The notes under the pieces: model-generated
What the model was told of the DNA's origin: nothing
Seen by the model: only the letters and a program-made list of their open reading frames with translations
Databases searched by the model: none
Part shown: positions 20,567 to 31,341 of the stretch, one piece after another
How positions within the stretch are numbered: position 1 is the first letter of the stretch
Layout of the letters: the number at the start of each line of letters is the position of its first letter
Origin: Macquaria australasica
Lineage: Eukaryota; Chordata; Actinopteri; Centrarchiformes; Percichthyidae
Length of the DNA: 64,000 nucleotides
Assembly (NCBI GenBank): GCA_005408345.1
Contig: SEMN01000490.1
Span: 1-64,000, forward strand
Direction of reading: 5' to 3'
Program-made: the position numbers and the translations under genes

Positions 20567-22120
20567 GTTCCAAATTATTATGCAAGTAGGATTTCAGTTA
20601 AATACAGCAAATATTTTCTTGTTTTTCAATGAAACGTTTCACTTGTGTTGTTTCTCCTGTCTGTTTAAAACACTGACATCAATTTCAGACAGGTTTGATA
20701 ATTAATTTGGCAGGTGAGCCTAATTAAAGGGAAACTACTTAAGGAGGTTGTTCCACATTGTTAAGCAAGTTACAGGTGTCATGCAATATGGGGAGAAAGA
20801 AAGACCTTTCTGCAGATGAAAAGCGTGAAATATTGCAATGCCTTGCAAAAGGTATGAAAACACTGGAAATTTCACGAAAACTTAAGAGAGATCATCGTAC
20901 TGTGAAAAGTTATGTGTGTGATTCAGAGCGCAGACGGGTTCGTTCAGATAAAGGTGTATTGAGGAAGATTTCTGTCAAGCAAATACATCGTATTAAGAGA
21001 GCAGCTGTTAAAAAGACACTGCTGAGCAGCAAACAGGTATTTGAAGCTGCTGGTGCCTCTGGAGTCCCAAGAACCTCTCGATGCAGGATCCTTCAGAGGC
21101 TTGCAGTTGTGCATAAAGCTGTATTTCGGCCACCCCTAACCAATGCTCACAAGGAGAAACGTTTGCAGTGGGCTCAGAAATACACGAAGACCAATTTTCA
21201 AACAGTTTTATTCACTGATGAATGCCGTGCTACACTGGATGGTCCAGATGGATGGAGTTCTGGATGGCTGGTGGATGGCCACCATGTCCCAACAAGGCTG
21301 CGACGTCAGCAAGGAGGTGGTGGAGTGATGTTTTGGGCTGGAATAATGGGGAGTGAGCTGGTAGACCCCTTTAGGGTGCCCGAAGGTGTCAAAATGACCT
21401 CTTCAAAATATGTGGAGTTCCTAACTGATCATTTCCTGCCATGATATAAAAAGAAGAACTGTGCCTTCCGGAGTAAAATCATTTTCATGCAAGACAAATC
21501 ACCATCACATGCTGCAAAAAATACCATTGAGTCCTTGGCTGCTATGGGCATAAAGGGAGAGAAAATCATGGTGTGGCCACCATCATCCCCGACCTCAACC
21601 CTATTGAGAACCTGTGGAGCATCCTAAAAGGAAGATCTATGAGGGTGGGCGGCATTATACCTCAAAACAGCAGCTCTGGGGAGGCAATTCTGGCATACGC
21701 AAATGAAATCCAGGCAGAAACTATACATGGACTCATAAGTTCAATGGATGGGAGAGTTGTGAAGGTGATATCCAAGAAAGGCTCATATGTTAACACGTAA
21801 CTTGACCTGTAAAGATGTTTTTGATTGAAATAGCATTTATTGAGGAAAGAAATATCTCCTAATGCAGAAAATACAACAGATTTCCGTTTTCAATTCTTTA
21901 TAACCTATTGAATGCTTTGAAACTCTGTTGTGCACAATAATTTGGAAAACTGTATTTTGAGTTATTTAAAAAAATACTGTTGTCATCATCTGAAGTTTTG
22001 TTTAATAAGATCCTGCTTATAATATAATTGTTGAGGATTAAAAAAATCGTACTGTCATTTGTATTGACTATTTAGGAAAAACGAACAAAAACAGCATATG
22101 CATAATAATTTGGAACACAG
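20567..22120 (+). mobile_element. Tc1/mariner-type transposon (about 1.55 kb)
   Basis: The ends carry inverted repeats: TGTTCCAAATTATTATGCA at 20566-20584 and its complement TGCATAATAATTTGGAACA at about 22099-22117. The outermost left end seems altered, since the CAC of the right end is missing there. The element encloses one transposase gene and lies between the two gammaS-like loci, in the opposite orientation to both. It is intact enough to be a fairly recent insertion. Confidence 0.85.
20788..21800 (+). pseudogene. Tc1/mariner transposase with one stop and one frameshift
   Basis: The protein starts MGRKKDLSADEKREILQ and has two N-terminal helix-turn-helix regions for DNA binding. The catalytic core follows: VLFTDE (first Asp), FMQDKSPSHA (second Asp) and PDLNPIENLW (third acidic residue). 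A TGA at 21442-21444 interrupts FLP-stop-YKKK, most simply a Trp codon change. A one-base frameshift lies near 21575-21595, between MVWPPSSP and DLNP. Otherwise the frame is open to the TAA at about 21798. Spacing between the second Asp and the Glu of PIENLW is near 37 residues, larger than the 34 of classical Tc1, but the frameshift makes this approximate. Confidence 0.85.
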
Positions 22121-22605
22121 TGTAAATCACTGAAATGAGGCGCAGAAGTGTTTGTTAAGAAAGAAAACCTTAAAGTTATTCTGAGATGACTGTTTTATTA
22201 TTGCATTATGTCAAGTTATCAAACATTTATCTCATCCTCACAACTGACTTATCTTTATTAGGCCAAACTTTATGCAAGTGCAAGAGTAAATCACTGGAGT
22301 CGACTTTTTAAGTTGTGATTATGAGCAAACAACGTCCCAGTGTTTAATATCTCAAATTAACATAATTAAATTACATTAAATTATATATGTTATTATAAAA
22401 TATTGGCCTTATTAGTAACCACAGCTGCTATAGTCTTCCGTTTCAATGGTTCATAATTGCAAACCAGTGTTCTAACAGGAGACATATTTACAGAAAATCC
22501 ATAAGAACAGTCAGAGTTTGCTTCTCATTTATTGATGGTGTGTCAGTGAAGGCATCTGGAAAGCTCTTACATCACTCTCTGGTCAAGGCTAAAGCCGAGG
22601 TAGAG

Positions 22606-24372
22606 TTAAAACTCTGTGATCCTGCGGAAGGATCCGACACCAGGCGAGGCCGCCCCCCAGTTGCTGTGCTGTGGGTACTCGCCTTGCTCTAGGAGGTACT
22701 GGTGCCCCCTGTAGTTGGGGAGGTCGTAGAACACCCAGGCACCTTCGGTCACCACACAGGAGTAAGCCTCACGCAGCTTGTAGGTATCATACACTGAAGG
22801 GCAGTCATCGGAGCACTCCACCATCTGCCCTCCGAAGTCGGGCCTCTCGTACAGCCTCAGCTTCCACCCACTGCCGTAAGCCTAAAACACGAGACAGAAA
22901 GGGTTCAAGAAAGGTATCATTTTCAATACTACATACCCGAATTTTGGTACCAATACCAAAACAGAACTTTTACTACAAATGTTAAACACAAGCAGCTGCA
23001 CATTAAATTTTCCTCAACAAAGTTGGCAACATTTTGAAGGCTTTCAATGTCCACTTTCAATATTTGGCAATTTTTGATACTCTATGTTATGGACAAAAAT
23101 TCGAGGTATTGAGTTTTGATACTCAGCCCTCTTGGTGGTCTTTAAATTCTTAGTTTAAGTGGAACAAACTAATTTAATTGTAGCTAATTGTTTAGCTGAC
23201 ATTTTAATCCACATTTAAGTTTGCTGTTGCTTCATTTTCCTTAGAATTATTTAAATGTGTTAATAGTTATAATTAGACTCTTTAAAGCTGTATTAATTAT
23301 TATTATTATTATCTTTTGGTCACACGTTTGACGTGTTGTGGCTAATGAGTTAGCAAACTATAGTCAGTTTTCACAAACAGCAGATAAAGAGCAACATTAG
23401 CATTAATTTGGAGACGTGTTTCTGGGCTTTTGGTGAATTTAAGCCCACTATTCACTCTCCTTTTAGCTTTGATTGTTCTCCACCAGCTCCAGAGAAAACA
23501 TATCTGGCTCTGTTAAATGCTTCGCTATGGTTAGCAGCTAGTCGCTACTAAGAGTGAATAGTCGCTGTGTCTGTCTGTGTTTGGTGCTGGGCAGTTAGCA
23601 GTTCATCCGGACGCTGGGAAGATTGATGAGAGCGGTGAGACTCAACCGAAACACTAAAGTTACAGGCTGTAAAATCAAAACGATGAGCTGAAAGATGCTA
23701 AAATGCACTGTAGAGCTGAAGGGAATTGGCCCATTGTTAATATAAAAGTATTGATTAGTGCAGCATTAACATCTAGCCATGCTTTCCAGCTCGCCAAATA
23801 TGCTTGCTATTGTCTGCTTGTTTAGTCTGTGGGCTTAAAAGTGTTCACAGAGCTCGGTCCTGTGCCTTTGTACATCCCTGTGCTGGTGTTCACTTCCTCA
23901 AACACTTCTTTATAACTATCCAGAAACATTATATGTTAAACCTAAAATCCTCCGTTGTATTTGACGTTAATGCTTGAAGAAAGCAGAACGAGGACTCTTA
24001 CATTCTTTACGGCGCGACAGGATTTGACGCTGTCATTGAAGGCCATCCACTGCTGGTTGTCGGCGTACTCCCCAGGGCTGAGGATGTACTGGAAACCCTT
24101 GTAGTTGGGTCTCTCATAGATCACCCACACACCGCTTTCCACCCTGATGGAGCAGCAGCGGCTGAAGTATGTGTGCAGGTCGGCACAGTCGCTGCTACAG
24201 TTGTAGCAGCGGCCCTGGAATTTCTTCTCCTCAAAAAATGTGATCTGTGGCAAAAGTAAGAGGAAAAACTTAAATCATACAAAGTGAGTTATTTTCTGAA
24301 CCTGAATATCTTAAAAGGAACAAGTGTCTTTAAAAAGCATACTTGTAGTAGGTTTCATCTTACCTTCCCCAT
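22606..24372 (-). CDS. crygs: gammaS-like crystallin
   Basis: Three exons: 24372-24364 (M-G-K), 24244-24002 (81 codons, Greek-key motifs 1-2) and 22881-22606 (motifs 3-4, stop TAA). The total is 528 nt, 175 aa, the usual gamma-crystallin length. Domain 1 begins ITFFEEKKFQGRCYNC and has RVESGVWVIYERPNYKG. Domain 2 has LRLYERPDFGGQM and GAWVFYDLPNYRG and ends FRRITEF. The buried tryptophans (VW, QQW, AW, NW) are kept, unlike the gamma-M genes nearby. It is a soluble structural lens protein. A TATA-like ATAAATAC lies 45 bp upstream (24417-24424), and an AATAAA is formed at 22528-22533. The 1.1-kb second intron contains repetitive sequence. gammaS is the best fit; the exact paralogue number is not assigned. 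Confidence 0.92.
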
Positions 24373-26614
24373 TTGGATGCACTGTAAACCTCATTCTTTG
24401 CCGCAGCCCCATCAAAGTATTTATCGATAAACAAAATGTGCAGAGTGTGGCAGATCTTTCATACCCAAATGAGGTAGATTTACATATCAGCAAACTGGCT
24501 CGGTGCTTTTTGATTTGCCTTTGTTCCAGTCTGACGATGACTCTGTATCAAACACATGCTGGAACAGTGAAGGCAGAGAGGGTCAGTGTCAGTGTGATGG
24601 AAAGAAATGATTTGGCAACGTTAAATTAGCTCCTGTATTTTCATGACAGCTGCAAAAGATCTGAATGATCATCTAACTGGAATAACATTTAACCACTGTT
24701 GCTGTTTTTATTTTTCATTGCTTCTTATCCTAAATGCCATTTGCTTAAAACACTGCATGAGCTGCAGGCAGTTGGTTCTGCTGTAGATACATGTTAATAC
24801 AGATGTAAACATTCAAGCATTCAAAAGTGTACTTAAGTAAAAATACAAAAGTATTAGCATCAAAATATAGGCTACTTAAAATACCATATCTTATATGATT
24901 GGATTATAATTATTGATAGATTAATGTTTGTATCACTTTAATGTTGCAGCTGGAAAAAGGGGGGCTAATTCGAACTATACAGCTTGCTAGTTAAATCTAT
25001 AATATTATATAAAAATGTATTTGTTGATTATATTTTGTATTAATTATCTTAATCTGCAAAGTAACTAGTAACTAAGGTTTTAAAAGTAGATGTATATAGT
25101 GGCATAAAATGGAAATATTCAAGTAAAGTACAAGTACCTCAGGATTGTATTTAAGTACAGTTCTTGAATAAATGCATGTAGTTACTTTCCACCACTGGTG
25201 AGTTGTCAAAAAATATATATTGGAATCTGGAATCACTCCTTGCAGAGTTAAATGAGATTTTCTTTCTGAATGTAGGGACATCCATTGTAGTTTTGTTCAT
25301 ATGAGAAATGACACTTTATAGCCAAATGTAGTGTGAGCAGTTCCCCTGTGGATTTGCCAAAAGCGTATTTATTAGTTTCAGGAATTGAATGACGCAAATG
25401 ACCAATTTAACGAACCCCCACAAAATCGTGTTTGATGGTCACAAATGGGCAACACACTGACTTTAGCCTATGCAGGTCATCTTTGTTTTGCACCAAATGT
25501 GATTTGGAGTTTATGTGTTTTGTAGAGGTTAATGGAGGAAAAGCAGGTAAAATTTTGGCATCATCAAGTTCTACATATAATCCAAACAAAGTCCTCTATG
25601 AACATATAGTACCGTATATGTGAGTTTTAAATTAAAGCATGTACTGAACAGCATGTAGGTTTGTAAGTGGATAGTTTGGCTGTTTTTATTGTGTTATGCT
25701 TTTACATGAATTTGTTTTCAACAGCGATGGCTTGATCACCAAATTAATCATCAAAATACTAATCTGCATCTGTGGACTGCTTCACATCTTTGCCAATTTT
25801 CTATCTACTATAAATGCTTCAGTCACTTGAGCCCCACAGCTTAAGCTGACTTAGTTCTCTTGTCCTAAATTATCAGTGATTCAAAACACATCTGTCAAAC
25901 CAATAAAGTGTTTGGACTAAATAAACATGATTTAAAGATATTAAATTAATATTTTTTAAAAGTAATGAACCAAACCCCATGAATGCTAACATTATTGTAT
26001 CCCCCAACTTATCCTGCTTCATCTTCTTTGGTTTTGAGGTTTGGCATCACCCTGCAACATTTTCACTGTCCTCTGCCATTAATGGACAGACGTGTTTGGT
26101 GTTGCATTTTTGTTTTTTTTTAGCCCATTACAGAACAAATCCTGTGCACTTTACAGTTTTTTTGCACCATCTAGGCCAGTAGTTGCAGTTCAGCTCTGTA
26201 CGGTGTGTTCAAGTGCTTGTGAGAAACTCATCTGAGTCCTGATAGTCAGATGCTGAACCTTTTTAATGGAAGAAATGACCTAATGAACCTTTTCAATACC
26301 TTCCAGTTTGCTTATTCTCCTGTGGGCTTGATTTTCTAAATGATTTTCATACCTCTCTCAAATACTGAATGTCAGAGTTTCCATAGGAATCATTTTCAAA
26401 ATCTGGTGACCGCTGTACTACCATGTAAAAATAAAATAACTTTCACAAACACTGACTAAATGAAGTGAAAGGACACGGCTGCACAAGGCCAAACAGTAGG
26501 AGTCACTATTCGCTTTTGAAAAATTGTTATTTTGCACTAGAATAACAGGCAAAAATCAGAACTATTGGATTTCAGCTTGCTTTATTTTTCCACCCAGTAC
26601 ATTTAGAGTTTGAG
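24373..26614. other. Intergenic within crystallin cluster
   Basis: The first ~110 bp is the promoter of the gammaS-like gene: TATA-like at 24417-24424 and a TGCTGA Maf half-site on the minus strand at 24487-24492. The rest holds the reverse-oriented repeat copy at 24808-25198 and otherwise unremarkable AT-rich DNA. No crystallin exon relics were seen. Confidence 0.5.
24808..25198 (-). repeat. Interspersed fish repeat, second copy
   Basis: It begins near AAAAGTGTACTTAAGTAAAA and ends TTACTTTCCACCACTGG, the end sequence typical of this family. Phrases match the copy at 12690-13110 in reverse complement. Confidence 0.6.
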
Positions 26615-28048
26615 TTAACAGTCCATGATGCGCCTGATGGAGCTGAACCTCGTCAGGTTGCTCATCCCCATCTCTCTGAGGTTCCTGTACTCCCCTGGCC
26701 TGAGGTACAACATCCGGCCTCTGTAGTTGGGCTGCTCAAACATCAGCCAGTGGCCGTCCATCACATTGCAGGACTGGCAGTCAGACATGCGGAAGCGATC
26801 CATCATATTGTCACAGTCGTCCATCAGCTCGTGCATCTGGCCTCCGAAGTTCTCCCTCTCATAGATCCTCATTCGGAAGGGTCCCCTGTGCTGTGGATGA
26901 AGAAACATCAGGGATATGACTGTGGATCTCTGAACTGAAAATGAAAATTCAACCCAACCTTTAGATCTACACATTACAGCTGTAGTTCTACACTCGTGTA
27001 ATGAGACTGGAGTACGGAAGTCGAGAACAGCTGTTGTAGGCTATCTAGAGATCACAAGTTAATCATCTCATTATCTCAAAAAAAGAAACACGAGAGAACA
27101 ACTGTAATGAAAATATGCTAAGTAACTCGTGATCTTGAGATAACAGTTACTAAAAAATGATACATGATCCATACTGGTGACCTTAAAAGCTGTTACAATA
27201 TTAATTTTATAAAGCTGGACCATGTTTAAACACATAGATGTTCCCATCTTATTTTTCAATCACAAAGTGGGTTTGCAAAGACCATTTATGACAGCTATAT
27301 TTTCACCAAATTCTGAGCAGAATCACTTGGCTTTTTCAGGAGCTTTCAGCCGTACCTCATAGCCTTCCTCAGCGAATGTAACCTGCTCAGGAGTTATCAC
27401 GTAATCAAAGTTTGGTTAAGGGATTACACCTGAGCAGGACTCTCGTTGGAGTCCAACATGGAGGAGGGTGTCCTTTTAGCTCAGTCAATTTACAGAATCC
27501 CTCTTTGGCAGATAAAACTTTGCAATGCTAAAGATTTACTACAAGGTTTGTAAGTCTTTTTAGTTGGTGTCATCGATGCACCAGCCTTTCAGTATTGCCT
27601 AGGCAATAATCACTGGGCCCTAATACAGCTGAGCGGGATAAACTTGTCCACCTACCATGGGGATCATGCGGCTGGACCGGATGCAGTCGCTCATACTCAT
27701 GCCCATCAGGCGCTGGTTGTCCGGATACTCGCCCCTCCTCACCAGCATCTGATGGCCAATGAAGTTGGGCTTCTCATAGACCATGAAGATGCCACTCTCC
27801 ACCCTGCAGGAGTTGCACCTGCTCAGGTAGGAGGTGAGCTCGGGGCAGTCGCCGCTGGTCTCATAGGAGCGACCCTGGAAGTTCCGGTCCTCATAGAATA
27901 TGATCTGCAAAGAACAACATGAACTCAAAGAAATATCGACTTAAGGCTCTTTTGATTAACATTGTGAAATAATAATTGTGAATTTTAACTTTAAATCTTT
28001 TAAACTGTATTGTGCCTCAGGTGTTTCACTTACCTTCCCCATGGTCAT
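26615..28048 (-). CDS. crygm: gamma-M crystallin (M1 of this cluster)
   Basis: Exons are 28048-28034 (M-T-M-G-K; the inner ATG at 28042 could also serve), 27904-27656 (83 codons) and 26890-26615 (TAA). The total is 540 nt, 179 aa. Domain 1 starts IIFYEDRNFQGRSYE. Domain 2 contains MRIYERENFGGQMHE, GHWLMFEQPNYRG and FSSIRRIMD. The protein is rich in Met and Cys and keeps only one Trp, as is known for fish gamma-M crystallins, which pack very densely in the hard fish lens. The usual SCRM before the linker is SSRM here. Its third exon is nearly the same as that of the divergent neighbour at 28669-29597. TATAAAAA lies at 28094-28101 and a minus-strand AATAAA at 26581-26586. Confidence 0.95.
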
Positions 28049-28668
28049 GGTATTTGTGAGCTAATTTCAGATGTACAGCTTCAACATCGACCCTTTTTAT
28101 ACATTACACAGCCGTAGTATTTCCACATGGCTTGTGCTGAAACCTTTGAGTCATCACTCTATATTGTAGCACAGTGCAGCACTAAAGGGCAGGAGACTTT
28201 ACTGTATTACTGTATGTCAGAATCTGCAATAGTAATTGTGAACTGAATATTGGGTTTTATGCTTGCTTCCAGCAACTTCAATTATTTAATCCATAGCTCT
28301 TCTGTAAAAATCTTTGTGGTGTGAATATCAGATCTGAAGATGAGACTGAACTTTATGGTAACGCTAAAGGCAAGATACACTGCAGAGTCCACAAAACAAC
28401 AGTGCTTTGGCCATATAACATTTAAAGGGTAAAAATGGAATTAATAATGTAATTTCAGGAATTTTTATGACCTGACATGACCTCTCAAAACTACATTCAA
28501 CATACAATAATAACTATTGTGGTCTGCTGTAAAATATGAATGCAGGCCCACGTGAACCTAGTGATGAGTCATGATGTTTCACACAAAGGTGAGCAAGGCG
28601 GTCTGCGGCTGATTCTATATAAAAGTGGCACCTTGTTGGAATCATTTGCGAAAACTAAAAACGTCACC
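28049..28668. promoter_or_regulatory. Shared divergent promoter region of two gamma-M genes
   Basis: 620 bp separate two gamma-M genes transcribed away from each other. Each has a TATA box (28094-28101 on minus; 28616-28625 on plus) about 45-55 bp before the ATG. Each also has an identical TGAGTCA core 45-46 bp beyond the TATA box (28147-28153 and 28565-28571). The second core is embedded in TGATGAGTCATGA, close to the Maf recognition element TGCTGAGTCAGCA. Large Maf proteins are known activators of crystallin genes in lens. Confidence 0.7.
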
Positions 28669-29597
28669 ATGGGCAGGGTACTATTTATCATATGTTTGTA
28701 TAAAGTGGAAAATCTGGTGCTGTAGGAATACTAATAAATTGATTAATAGTTTACAGATTCAGTATGATGCAAACTGTTGTGCAAGGGTTCTCAATAGGGT
28801 TACATATGTATTGTTCCACAATAATAAATAATAAATCTTCCAAGAGTCCTAATTCTCGAGTATCTTCATCTAATGACTGTATGTTTCCTGTATGTTTTTT
28901 GCTGCAGATTATTTTCTATGAGGACAGGAACTTCCAGGGTCGGTCCTACGAGTGCAGCAGTGACTGCTCCGACATCCACATGCACGTCAACCGCTGCAAC
29001 TCCTGCAGGGTGGACGGGTGCTTCATGGTGTACGACCGCCCCAGCTTCATGGGTAATCAGGTCTTCTTGAGGAGAGGGGAGTACTCAGATTTTCAGCGCA
29101 TGGGGAGCATGATGGACGTGGCGATGATAGATAACATTCGCTCTTGTCGCATGATCCCCATGGTAAGAAATGTTGGTAGTTGCTCATACTTTTCAGGCTT
29201 TATTCACAGTAATTGATATCACGGTCTGGCTTACTGGTTTGTAAGAACAGGCTCCAGAGCAAGAAAGGTAGTCTAGAAAACCGATGGAAGGATATCATGT
29301 CTTGTCTTCCTCCAACAGCACAGGGGACAGTTCAGGATGAGGATCTATGAAAGGGAGAACTTCGGAGGCCAGATGCACGAGCTGATGGACGACTGCGAGT
29401 CTCTCCAGGATCGTTACTCTATGTCTGACTGTCAGTCCTGCAACGTGATGGACGGCCACTGGCTGATGTTCGAGCAGCCCAACTACAAAGGCCGGATGAT
29501 GTACGTGAGGAAAGGAGAGTACAGGAACCTCAGAGAAATGGTAATGAGCAACATGACGAGGTTCAGCTCCATCAGGCGCATCATGGATACATGCTGA
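28669..29597 (+). CDS. crygm: gamma-M crystallin (M2)
   Basis: Exons are 28669-28677 (M-G-R, donor GGTACTA), 28908-29162 (85 codons) and 29319-29597 (TGA). The total is 543 nt, 180 aa. Domain 1 begins IIFYEDRNFQGRSYECSSDC. Four extra residues occur in the fourth strand region (QRMGSMMDVAMIDNIRSC) compared with an 81-codon exon. Domain 2 has MRIYERENFGGQMHE, GHWLMFEQPNYKG and ends RRIMDTC. Domain 1 has no Trp. M-G-R in place of M-G-K is unusual but harmless. AATAAA is at 29630-29635. The alternative, a silenced gene, is unlikely since all splice sites and the frame are intact. Confidence 0.94.
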
Positions 29598-30289
29598 TTG
29601 TCTTTCATTAAAAGAAACTGTGGGTCAAAAATAAAAAATCACATGTTGAAGTATCTCTTTTGCAGTTTTCTTTATGTGGAGTAAAACTACATGCATTGCA
29701 ATGTAGCAGTGGCGCAAGGGCACAATTTGACCCCATAGAGGTCAGAGGGAAACACTGACATTTTGATTCCTAAATAAAGTCAGATTTATCTTATCTTTGA
29801 GAACAGCTGAGTCATTCTTCTGCACTATAAAGTCTTGTAAATAATGTTAATATTACTATGTAGTACTATGTATATATCATGTATGCCTCAAGTTCCTGGA
29901 CAGTCAGCTCATCACTTTATAAATTCCCAAGAAAACTTCCCCACCATTATTGCAACTTCCCCTTATTCAGTACTCGATTTAGCAAAATGCGACTGTTGTT
30001 AAGTTGATTCAAGAATCTCACTCACAGCAAAAATAACATGAGGTTATTATGTATTTCACCTTTGTCAAAACTAAAAAGATAACAATAATACGATGCAGTT
30101 TTTCTGTCTTTAAGATTCGGACGGCATTGAGTGAATATCATAATTAGGCACGTTGGGGTTTTGTTTCAATCTCCAGTACTGAGACTTCCAGTGAGGATGG
30201 AAATTACTTCCAGGAACCATTAGCAACTTCAGCAACAACATAGTGATGAATTTTCTATTTTTGGAGTCTTACAATAAGTGGAGCTAAAA

Positions 30290-30530
30290 ATGCCAAGTCC
30301 TCAGTGTGGCGCTAAAGAAAAGGTCATGTGGTCAAATTCAAAAGGTTTTATCCCTTTGAGAGCATGAATGTAAATTTGACATCAATCTGCATGTTATATT
30401 ATGACATATCTTGTGTGCAAAGCTGACGTTTAGTCCTGAGGGTGGTACTAGAGGGATGCTTGCAGAGTGTCCAAAATGGAAAGGTTTCATCCTCTGAGGA
30501 GCATGAATTTGCTCAGAAAATATAATAGTG
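30290..30530 (-). repeat. Interspersed repeat, copy 2
   Basis: The reverse complement reads CTCCTCAGAGGATGAAACC then GACCTTTTCTTTAGCGCCAC, in the same family as 20130-20335. Confidence 0.6.
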
Positions 30531-31223
30531 ATCTGCCAATTAGACTTTGTTTTGCAAAATACGGACATAGAGCACACCATCAATACTAATCTTTGTGTGC
30601 AGAACCTTAAAGAAAGACTATGTCAATTTGGTGTTAATTACAGGATGATGGAACAAACATGTCTCCCAGTGAGGTATGCTGTGGTTACGTCTTGTTTTAC
30701 TTTAGCATCAGAACCATTTCAATGTTTTTGTGGCATAATGAAACGTAATGTTTCAGTAGCAAAAGTATGGGTGACTGATTAAGTCGGTGAATTGGCTTAT
30801 AATGTCAGCTACACAGAAATATCTATCAAAATGTTGCTAACATTAGCCACCATCAGTTACTGGTCATACCAGACCAAGTTAGGCTGCAGCAGAAACATCC
30901 TCAGTGTGTTAAACTGAGCAAGCGTGCATTGTTTCTTATGAATTCAACTTTTTTGTAAGAGGATTGTGTTATTTAATCTTTCAAAAGTTACATATTTTAG
31001 CTTTAAATCAAAGCATTTAATTTAATCTTGCATCTGTCTAAATGTCTGTTATTCACTGTTCTACAAACATGAAGTGTCCTATAATGAAAATGATGGCACA
31101 AAAATACAAAAGTAATGCAATAACTAGAGTTTGCTTTGTCATTGTGAAATGTGCACAACTAATGTTTAATCTGAGTGACTGCAGTGTTCACAGCTTTGAT
31201 GTATAATACAGTAGGAACTTCCA

Positions 31224-31297
31224 TGCTGATGAGCTGACTTAGTTGTTTTGTACAATTGAGGGGCAGATGCTTTGGATGTCACATGATGCATAAAAGG
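31224..31297 (+). promoter_or_regulatory. M3 gamma-M promoter
   Basis: A TATA-like GCATAAAAGG lies at 31288-31297, about 50 bp before the ATG at 31342. A Maf-like cluster, TGCTGATGAGCTGAC, lies at 31224-31238, about 50 bp further upstream. The GAGCTGAC phrase recurs in the promoter of the next gene (34849-34856). Confidence 0.55.
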
Positions 31298-31341
31298 CAG
31301 CTTGCCAGTGAGAAGAACAACAGAAATCAAAAAGCGTGACC

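Larger units (their letters stand above)
29598..31341. other. Intergenic within crystallin cluster
   Basis: It contains the M2 3' end, the inverted copy of the interspersed repeat at 30290-30530, and the M3 promoter at its right end. I see no other gene. Confidence 0.5.
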
